From an uncultured Cocleimonas sp. (GTDB taxonomy: Bacteria; Pseudomonadota; Gammaproteobacteria; Thiotrichales; Thiotrichaceae), in the NCBI GenBank assembly GCA_938041705.1, contig CALISP010000131.1, positions 1-11,477 of the forward strand: a DNA stretch of 11,477 nucleotides, given 5' to 3'. Made by a program: the position numbers and the translations under genes. Positions 7,262 to 11,477 of this stretch are shown piece after piece. Under the pieces are notes generated by a model. It was not told the origin of the DNA. It saw nothing but the letters and a program-made list of their open reading frames with translations, and did not search any database. Each line of letters begins with the position of its first letter. The first letter of the stretch is position 1.

Positions 7262-8485
7262 ATGCCAGTAAATTATTCACCTGCAGCTTCTTTGTTACCT
7301 GTTAAAGGTATTCGTCTTTCATCTTTAGATGCCAATATCCGATATAAGCATGATCGTGATGATTTAACGCTGATTGAAATTTCAGAAGGCTCAAGTGTTG
7401 CTGGTGTATTCACACAAAATGCATTTTGTGCCGCGCCTGTTAAGGTATGTCGCGATCATTTACAACAAGAAGATTATATTCGTTATTTAGTTATTAATGC
7501 GGGTAATGCCAACGCAGGTACAGGCGAAGAAGGCATGACATCGGCTCAAATGATCTGTGCTGAAATTGCTGATGAAACCGGCACAGCACTGAATAGTGTT
7601 TTGCCATTTTCTACGGGTGTAATTGGCGAACAACTTCCTTATTGGAAGATTGTAGATCGTGTCGAAGAACTAGTTGAAAAACTTGATGCACACAACTGGA
7701 TGACAGCTGCAAAAGCAATCATGACAACTGACACCACTATGAAAGCGTTAAGTAAAACTGTTGAAATAGATGGTAAAACAGTCACAATAACTGGAATGAC
7801 TAAAGGCGCGGGCATGATCGAGCCTAATATGGCGACCATGCTAGCTTACGTCGCGATTGATGCAGGTATTGAGCAAGATATGCTTCAAACCATTCTCAAT
7901 CAAGCTGTCAGTGCCTCGTTTAATAGTATTTCTGTTGATAGCGATACATCAACTAATGATGCACTTATGTTGATTGCTACCGGTCAATCAGGCGTTAATC
8001 TCAATGAGGTTAGTGATCTAGATAAAAATACTATCATTGGGCTGATTCATTCGACTTGTATTGAACTCGCACAAGCGATTATTCGAGATGCCGAAGGCGC
8101 GACCAAGTTTGTTACTATTAATGTTGAGGCAGCTCCAACGCCTTCTTATGCAAAAGAGATAGCTTATTCTGTTGCACGATCACCTTTGGTGAAAACTGCG
8201 TTATTTGCCAGTGACCCTAATTGGGGACGCTTATTGATGGCAGTAGGTAAAGCACCTGTTAAAGATTTAGACGTATCTAAAATTTCGCTTTGGTTAGGTG
8301 AAACGTTATTGCTTGAGAATGGCCAACCTGCTGATAGTTATACTGAAGAGCTTGGGCAAGCTGAAATGGATAAAGAAGAAATTACAGTGCGAATTAATTT
8401 GAACGTGGGTGAGGCAAAGGCGCATGTTTGGACTTCAGACTTGTCTCATGAGTACGTAACAATAAATGCCGACTACCGAAGTTGA
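7262..8485 (+). CDS. argJ: Arginine biosynthesis bifunctional protein ArgJ
   Basis: ArgJ moves the acetyl group from N-acetylornithine to glutamate, recycling acetyl through the cyclic arginine pathway; some family members also use acetyl-CoA to make N-acetylglutamate. It is a cytoplasmic Ntn-type enzyme that cuts itself before a threonine. Here the conserved KGAGMIEPNMATML contains the cleavage point between A191 and T192, T192 becoming the nucleophile of the beta chain. Other family landmarks are EGSSVAGVFTQNAFCAAPV, NAGNANAGTGEEG, STGVIGEQLP, DSDTSTNDAL, EGATKFVTI, LFASDPNWGRLL and the C-terminus DLSHEYVTINADYRS. Length (407) is normal. The start ATG at 7262 has only GGTAAA as a weak ribosome site; the alignment begins there. 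Bifunctionality cannot be told from sequence. E. coli uses ArgE instead, so this supports a non-enteric host. Confidence 0.98.
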   Translation: MPVNYSPAASLLPVKGIRLSSLDANIRYKHDRDDLTLIEISEGSSVAGVFTQNAFCAAPVKVCRDHLQQEDYIRYLVINAGNANAGTGEEGMTSAQMICAEIADETGTALNSVLPFSTGVIGEQLPYWKIVDRVEELVEKLDAHNWMTAAKAIMTTDTTMKALSKTVEIDGKTVTITGMTKGAGMIEPNMATMLAYVAIDAGIEQDMLQTILNQAVSASFNSISVDSDTSTNDALMLIATGQSGVNLNEVSDLDKNTIIGLIHSTCIELAQAIIRDAEGATKFVTINVEAAPTPSYAKEIAYSVARSPLVKTALFASDPNWGRLLMAVGKAPVKDLDVSKISLWLGETLLLENGQPADSYTEELGQAEMDKEEITVRINLNVGEAKAHVWTSDLSHEYVTINADYRS

Positions 8486-8487
8486 AT

Positions 8488-8724
8488 CTAGCTAAAGCAT
8501 TTTTTACTAATATATCGCGTTATTTTTCGACTTTCCTTGTTTATATAGACGTCGTACATTCGGCTACTAACTAATATTAATCCACCATTACAAAACCCAT
8601 CTGTTCCTGCCTATGAAGCTATAAGAATAAATTCAAGGTAATCAACTGGTGTATCTGAAAAAGTACCACAGTACTTAATAATAAATTCTATAGATTGAAG
8701 AGGGTCTTTGATAGTTCCTTGTAT
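8488..8724 (-). pseudogene. Possible remnant of a small protein gene, unrecognised
   Basis: On the reverse strand one frame reads 37 codons, a TAG (8611-8613), then 40 more codons to a TAG at 8488-8490. The translated pieces look protein-like: DPLQSIEFIIKYCGTF, TPVDYLEFILIAS, and after the stop AGTDGFCNGGLILVSS. The pattern of a helix, P-x-DY-x-x-F, then a G-rich turn and strand faintly recalls SMI1/KNR4 (SUKH) immunity-type proteins, but that is a guess. There is no start codon or ribosome site, and further stops lie upstream (TGA at 8725-8727). It could be a chance frame in AT-rich DNA. Confidence 0.2.
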
Positions 8725-8862
8725 TCAAAGCTAGAATGATTGAATTAATGTGAAATTCTTATCATATAGTTGTATTTATTTAATCTCTAACGGATTTTAT
8801 TCTTCCTGAAATAATACAGAATCTGACTTTATATTATTTGATAAAGTCTAATAAAAACAGCC

Positions 8863-8884
8863 AAAAGTAGGGGGGTGTCTTCTA
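8863..8884 (-). repeat. Dispersed C-tract repeat, copy C (reverse)
   Basis: The plus strand reads AAAAGTAGGGGGGTGTCTTC then TA; on the minus strand it is the standard unit with a C-tract of six. It pairs with copy D 63 bp to the right as an inverted repeat, and with copy B to the left it brackets argJ. The GTAG before the G-tract matches the head tetranucleotide typical of REP sequences. Confidence 0.8.
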
Positions 8885-8943
8885 GAACTAATTCACCTAC
8901 AATCACTACTAATAGTTATTAATATAAAAATACAGGCTTTTTA

Positions 8944-9750
8944 ATGATTAAAAGACACCCCCCCGCTTTTATGGCATTTTTCGCTTTATCATTGGTATTT
9001 CTACTTAGTGCTTGTGACGCTAACGCCGTCAATTGTGACGAGGTTCGTGCAAAATATCAGTGTCCAGTTCAAAAGCATCGATTACATTTGAGTTTTGATG
9101 ATGGCGTGGGTAGCGTTACTGATAAAGTCTTAGATGTTTTGAAGCGTGAGAACATAAAAGCGACTTTTTTTGTGATGGGAAATAAGATTGATTGTGCGAA
9201 ATATCCTTCAGGTCAATCGGCTCAGCTTTGTAAGCAGCGTATCGACACATTAAATAGAATCAAACGCGAAGGTCATGATATTGGGTCACACAGTTACGAG
9301 CATCATCGCCATACACAGTTACCGCCAAATGTAGCAGCTTGGAATATTAAAAAGTCTAAAGTCTTGTTATCACCATATTTTACTACTGAGCCACCAGTTT
9401 TTCGTTTGCCTAATGGCGATGGTTGGTTTAATCAAAAAGATAAGCCCTTTGTGATGAATATATTAAAGAGCGAAGGGTTTGAGCATATCGGTTGGGAGGT
9501 GACGGCTTACGATTGGAATGAAGACTTCCAGAATGGTGATAAGATTTTAGATAATGTTATGGGTCAAATGTGTGGTAATGGTAAGCGCGGCCGCGATGGT
9601 GTGGTTTTATTTCATGATGGCGTTCATGAAAATGAGCATGAAGGGCGTTTGTTTACAGCGAATAATCTTGCAAGATGGATTCCAAAGATGCGCTGTGCGG
9701 CTGACTTTCAACCGTTATTGCATTTCAAAAAGAACCTAAAGAAAAAATAA
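8944..9750 (+). CDS. Putative lipoprotein polysaccharide deacetylase (NodB domain)
   Basis: This 268-residue protein is predicted to be a periplasm-facing lipoprotein that removes acetyl groups from a GlcNAc-containing polymer; the substrate (peptidoglycan, exopolysaccharide or other) is unknown. Signal peptide residues 1-23 end in a lipobox LLSAC with C24; Asp25 at +2 is, in enteric Lol rules, an inner-membrane retention signal. The NodB motifs are all recognisable: SFDDG (50-54), the metal-site HSYEH (H116, H120), RLPNGDG (154-160), AYDW (188-191) and VLFHDG (221-226, H224). Six further cysteines (C31, C40, C84, C96, C210, C251) could form disulfides. ATG 8944 has AGG 7 bp upstream and supplies the basic n-region KR; ATG 8971 would leave a signal peptide without positive charge. 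Codons 3-9 lie in repeat copy D, with a C7 tract. The stop is 2 bp before mutT. Confidence 0.87.
   Translation: MIKRHPPAFMAFFALSLVFLLSACDANAVNCDEVRAKYQCPVQKHRLHLSFDDGVGSVTDKVLDVLKRENIKATFFVMGNKIDCAKYPSGQSAQLCKQRIDTLNRIKREGHDIGSHSYEHHRHTQLPPNVAAWNIKKSKVLLSPYFTTEPPVFRLPNGDGWFNQKDKPFVMNILKSEGFEHIGWEVTAYDWNEDFQNGDKILDNVMGQMCGNGKRGRDGVVLFHDGVHENEHEGRLFTANNLARWIPKMRCAADFQPLLHFKKNLKKK
8948..8971 (+). repeat. Dispersed C-tract repeat, copy D, inside the deacetylase start region
   Basis: TTAAAAGACACCCCCCC followed by GCTTTTA, with the longest C-tract of the five copies (seven C, 8958-8964). It begins at the second base of codon 2 of the deacetylase gene and encodes most of the K-R-H-P-P-A-F stretch of its signal peptide. 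It is inverted relative to copy C (63 bp apart) and to copy E, with which it brackets the deacetylase-mutT pair. Confidence 0.8.
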
Positions 9751-9752
9751 TT

Positions 9753-10136
9753 ATGCTTATTCAAGTTGCTGTAGCAGTCATCATTAATGATAAGGATGAG
9801 ATATTTATCAGTCGTCGTTCGGCTGATCAACATCAGGGTAATAAATGGGAATTCCCTGGTGGTAAGGTCGAAGAAAATGAAACCGTTGAAGATGCGCTAA
9901 AGCGCGAAATAAAAGAAGAATTGGGTATCGATGTACAATCTCAAACTCATCTAATAGATATTACTCACGAATACGATACCAAAACGGTAAAGCTAGAAGT
10001 GTTTGAAATCAAGAATTGGACGGGTGAGCCTTGTGGCATGGAAGGTCAGCCAACACGCTGGATTAAACGCGAGGATTTGAGTGACGTTGAATTCCCTAAG
10101 GCGAATAAAACGATTGTTGATTTATTAATGAAGTAA
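9753..10136 (+). CDS. mutT: 8-oxo-dGTP diphosphatase MutT (Nudix hydrolase)
   Basis: MutT hydrolyses 8-oxo-dGTP to the monophosphate, keeping oxidised guanine out of DNA and preventing A:T to C:G transversions. The 127-residue product carries a complete Nudix box: G37, five residues, E43, seven residues, R51-E52, E55-E56, G58-I59. The WEFPGGK entry (32-38) and the FPKAN near the C-terminus, with N118 equivalent to the guanine-reading Asn119 of E. coli, mark true MutT rather than a generic Nudix enzyme. It starts 2 bp after the deacetylase stop with no separate promoter room, so the two are co-transcribed and probably translationally coupled. Its place downstream of secA and argJ matches other gammaproteobacteria. 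It lacks the thiamine-phosphate synthase-like extension known from some Pseudomonas homologues. Confidence 0.95.
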   Translation: MLIQVAVAVIINDKDEIFISRRSADQHQGNKWEFPGGKVEENETVEDALKREIKEELGIDVQSQTHLIDITHEYDTKTVKLEVFEIKNWTGEPCGMEGQPTRWIKREDLSDVEFPKANKTIVDLLMK

Positions 10137-10145
10137 TTTATAAAA

Positions 10146-10186
10146 GCTAGAACAGGTTAGTCGAGCTGCAAGCTAGACAACGTTAG
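10146..10186. repeat. Short direct repeat after mutT
   Basis: GCTAGAACAGGTTAG (10146-10160) and GCTAGACAACGTTAG (10172-10186) form an imperfect direct repeat with a 26-bp period. TAGTCG (10158-10163) also pairs with CGACTA (10199-10204). The stretch separates mutT from repeat copy E and the convergent rof gene. It has no U-run and is not a clear terminator. Confidence 0.3.
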
Positions 10187-10232
10187 AACTTCCGATCGAC
10201 GACTACTCAAAGGGAAGATTTGTAAAACTGGC

Positions 10233-10256
10233 TAAAAGTAGGGGGTGTCTTTTTAA
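10233..10256 (-). repeat. Dispersed C-tract repeat, copy E (reverse), overlapping the rof stop
   Basis: The plus strand reads TAAAAGTAGGGGGTGTC followed by TTTTTAA; the minus-strand C-tract has five C. On the minus strand the leading TTAA of the unit supplies the TAA stop codon of rof (10253-10255), so the element abuts the coding region exactly. With copy D it brackets the deacetylase-mutT pair. Confidence 0.8.
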
Positions 10257-10531
10257 CTAATAGCAACTCGACCAAATTCAGCATTTTCATCTTGCGGTTT
10301 AATACTCTTCACTAAATCTAAACGAATCTCTTGTTTTTTATTATTCTCAGTTTCAATCACAATAAACTCTTGCCTGTCTTTGATCTTAGTTGTTATTGCT
10401 TTGCCTGTAATTGTCTCACGTGAAGTTAATTCAATATCTAATTGATAATGGCGCATACAGGCTATTTCTATATAATCATAAAGCTGACACTGAATTGGTG
10501 AATAGTTATTGTCACCTTCATTGTTTGGCAT
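10253..10531 (-). CDS. rof: Rho-binding antiterminator (Rof/YaeO family)
   Basis: Rof binds the transcription terminator Rho and blocks its RNA-binding site, lowering Rho-dependent termination; it acts in the cytoplasm. The 92-residue product aligns through most of its length with E. coli Rof (84-86 residues as I recall): Y-S-P-I-x-C-x-x-YD-x-IE-x-AC near residues 10-25, HYQLDIEL, GKA, EFIVIE and the signature EIRLDLVKSIKP (68-79). The match of these spaced residues makes the family call good. Its start lies 4 bp after the cupin stop, with AAAGAG in the cupin tail as ribosome site, so it is the last gene of fabI-cupin-rof. The stop codon lies within repeat copy E. Confidence 0.86.
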   Translation of the reverse strand: MPNNEGDNNYSPIQCQLYDYIEIACMRHYQLDIELTSRETITGKAITTKIKDRQEFIVIETENNKKQEIRLDLVKSIKPQDENAEFGRVAIS

Positions 10532-10535
10532 AGGT

Positions 10536-11030
10536 TTACTCTTTGTCTCTGCCTGTGTTTATATCTGGATAATCAATATCTTTGTGCTCAACTACTTCAG
10601 CATTGCCATTGTGTCGGTAAATACGTTTTTTCTTGTTTGGATAGTCAGCAATATCGTGTTTTAAGCGTTGCCCCATGACTAAGCAAACTAAAGTTTCAGA
10701 ACCATTATTACTGAGTTGATGGGCAACCTCATTCGCAGGTAATCCTATAAAGTCACCCGAGGTAACTTCATAGTCATCGCTTTCGATGGTGAGTTTGCCA
10801 GTACCTGAGATAACATAAATACACTCTTCTTCATAAAGGTGTTTATGAAATTCAGTAGAGTCATGGTTGGGTTCAACATAAATCATGTGAACACCCATTT
10901 CAGACATTCCCACAGCATCACCCAGAGACTTATTTAGCCTCACTCCATTTGGATTTTGGAAATGGGTGATTTTTTTAGCTTCTAGCTTTTCTATATCTTC
11001 AGCTCGAAGTAAGTATTTACGAGTATTCAT
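10536..11030 (-). CDS. Cupin domain protein of unknown substrate
   Basis: This 164-residue protein has one conserved beta-barrel cupin domain (about 45-125) with short flanking arms. Cupin motif 1 shows H62, H64 and E69 followed by G76; motif 2 is GDFIGLPANEVAH with H104. These four residues are the usual metal ligands, so a metal-binding enzyme or sensor is likely; the reaction cannot be named. The C-terminal arm (about 130-164) is polar and basic then acidic, without a known domain. There is no signal peptide, hence cytoplasmic. It starts 14 bp after the fabI stop and ends 4 bp before rof, so it is the middle gene of a tight operon. A role linked to fatty acid synthesis is possible only by position. 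Confidence 0.82.
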   Translation of the reverse strand: MNTRKYLLRAEDIEKLEAKKITHFQNPNGVRLNKSLGDAVGMSEMGVHMIYVEPNHDSTEFHKHLYEEECIYVISGTGKLTIESDDYEVTSGDFIGLPANEVAHQLSNNGSETLVCLVMGQRLKHDIADYPNKKKRIYRHNGNAEVVEHKDIDYPDINTGRDKE

Positions 11031-11044
11031 TAAATACGATCTAC

Positions 11045-11477
11045 TTAGCTTTCTTCAACAGTGTTAATGCCTGTCATTCCTACAGTGCTATAACCACCAT
11101 CAACATACATTATTTCAGCAGTAATACCTGAGGCTAAATCAGAACATAAGAATGCTGCAGCGTTGCCAACTTCCTCTATAGTGACATTTCGTTTAAGTGG
11201 TGCAGCATCAGAGAACTGTTCTAACATTTTACGGAAACCTTTAATGCCCATGGCAGCAAGTGTTCGGATTGGGCCTGCAGATATACAATTGACTCGAATT
11301 CCTTCTGGGCCTAGATCAGCAGCCATAAAGCGAACAGCCGCTTCTAAACTTGCTTTTGCCATTCCCATAACATTGTAGTTAGGAATAGAGGCAACTGCCC
11401 CTAGATAGCTTAAGGTTAATAATGAAGGATTATCGCGACCTTTCATTAGAGGTTTAGCAGCTTTGGCCATTGCCAAA
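11045..11477 (-). CDS. fabI: Enoyl-ACP reductase (NADH) FabI, 3' part (cut by right window edge)
   Basis: FabI reduces trans-2-enoyl-ACP in the last step of each round of fatty acid elongation and is the triclosan target. The visible 143 C-terminal residues, a little over half the protein, include the catalytic Y-x6-K in NYNVMGMAKASLEA, the substrate-loop region GPEGIRVNCISAGPIRTLAA, the DFRKM-like GFRKM segment, TIEEVGNAAAFLCSDLASGI and the closing YVDGGYS. The leftmost visible codon on the minus strand (a TTG at 11476) is an internal leucine, not a start: the family has more than 100 residues before this point, including the nucleotide-binding motif beyond the edge. It is the first visible gene of the fabI-cupin-rof operon. 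No defect is seen. Confidence 0.97.
   Translation of the reverse strand, partial: LAMAKAAKPLMKGRDNPSLLTLSYLGAVASIPNYNVMGMAKASLEAAVRFMAADLGPEGIRVNCISAGPIRTLAAMGIKGFRKMLEQFSDAAPLKRNVTIEEVGNAAAFLCSDLASGITAEIMYVDGGYSTVGMTGINTVEES

Larger units (their letters stand above)
8486..8943. other. 458-bp gap between argJ and the deacetylase gene without an intact gene
   Basis: No open frame of gene length with a start and ribosome site is visible on either strand. The gap holds a possible decayed reverse-strand frame (8488-8724), a perfect small dyad AAGTAC-CACA-GTACTT (8661-8676), another GACTTTA/TAAAGTC (8825-8848), a C-tract repeat copy (8863-8884) and the leader of the deacetylase gene, with TATAAA at 8923-8928 as a possible -10. 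It is strongly AT-rich, as expected for decayed or non-coding DNA. Confidence 0.6.

Noticed and set aside
7186..8884. Repeats B and C as ends of an insertion sequence carrying argJ
   Set aside because: argJ is in its usual place after secA and is a normal core gene; there is no transposase between the ends.
2648..10256. C-tract repeats as CRISPR repeats
   Set aside because: Spacing is irregular (about 60 bp to 4.5 kb), orientations alternate and genes lie between copies.
11474..11476. TTG at 11476 as a true start of a short dehydrogenase
   Set aside because: It aligns with the middle of FabI; the gene simply continues past the window edge.

Overview
The window is a chromosomal segment of an AT-rich gammaproteobacterium (roughly 35-40% G+C by eye). 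The protein sequences read as typical gammaproteobacterial orthologues. The order lpxC, dciA (reversed), M23 peptidase, secA, argJ, mutT is, from memory, the arrangement found in Pseudomonas and relatives, not the lpxC-secM-secA-mutT order of Enterobacterales. ArgJ (cyclic acetyl route) and a DciA helicase loader also argue against an enteric. I do not commit to a genus; no rRNA, tRNA, IS transposase, CRISPR array or phage gene is visible.

Layout. (1) 1-1524: the 5' half of psd (minus strand, cut by the left edge) diverges from prmB (plus). (2) 1525-4052: lpxC with its own extended -10 promoter and a GTG start; dciA convergent to it; then an M23 (LytM) membrane peptidase gene divergent from dciA. 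(3) 4053-7261: a 243-bp leader with no secM-like gene, the 914-codon secA, and a long nested inverted repeat after secA. (4) 7262-8485: argJ. (5) 8486-8943: 458 bp without an intact gene, holding a possible decayed reading frame and the start of a repeat pair. (6) 8944-10136: a lipoprotein NodB-type deacetylase and MutT, 2 bp apart, clearly co-transcribed. (7) 10253-11477 (minus strand): a compact operon fabI (5' end cut by the right edge), a cupin gene and rof, a Rho-inhibitor homologue.

Most genes are housekeeping: phospholipid synthesis (psd, fabI), lipid A commitment (lpxC), wall remodelling (M23, perhaps the NodB protein), protein export (secA), replication (dciA), arginine synthesis (argJ), nucleotide-pool sanitation (mutT), ribosomal protein modification (prmB) and termination control (rof).

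The unusual signal is a small dispersed repeat, about 20-25 bp with core AAAGACACCCCCCTACTTT, present five times at gene borders (2648, 7186, 8863, 8948, 10233) with a C-tract of 3 to 7. The four better copies alternate in orientation, so that argJ and the deacetylase-mutT pair are each bracketed by inverted copies. One copy contains codons 3-9 of the deacetylase gene and places a C7 tract just after its start codon; another supplies the stop codon of rof. The GTAG head and the inverted pairing recall REP/REPIN elements mobilised by RAYT transposases, but no such transposase is in the window, so that assignment is an inference.
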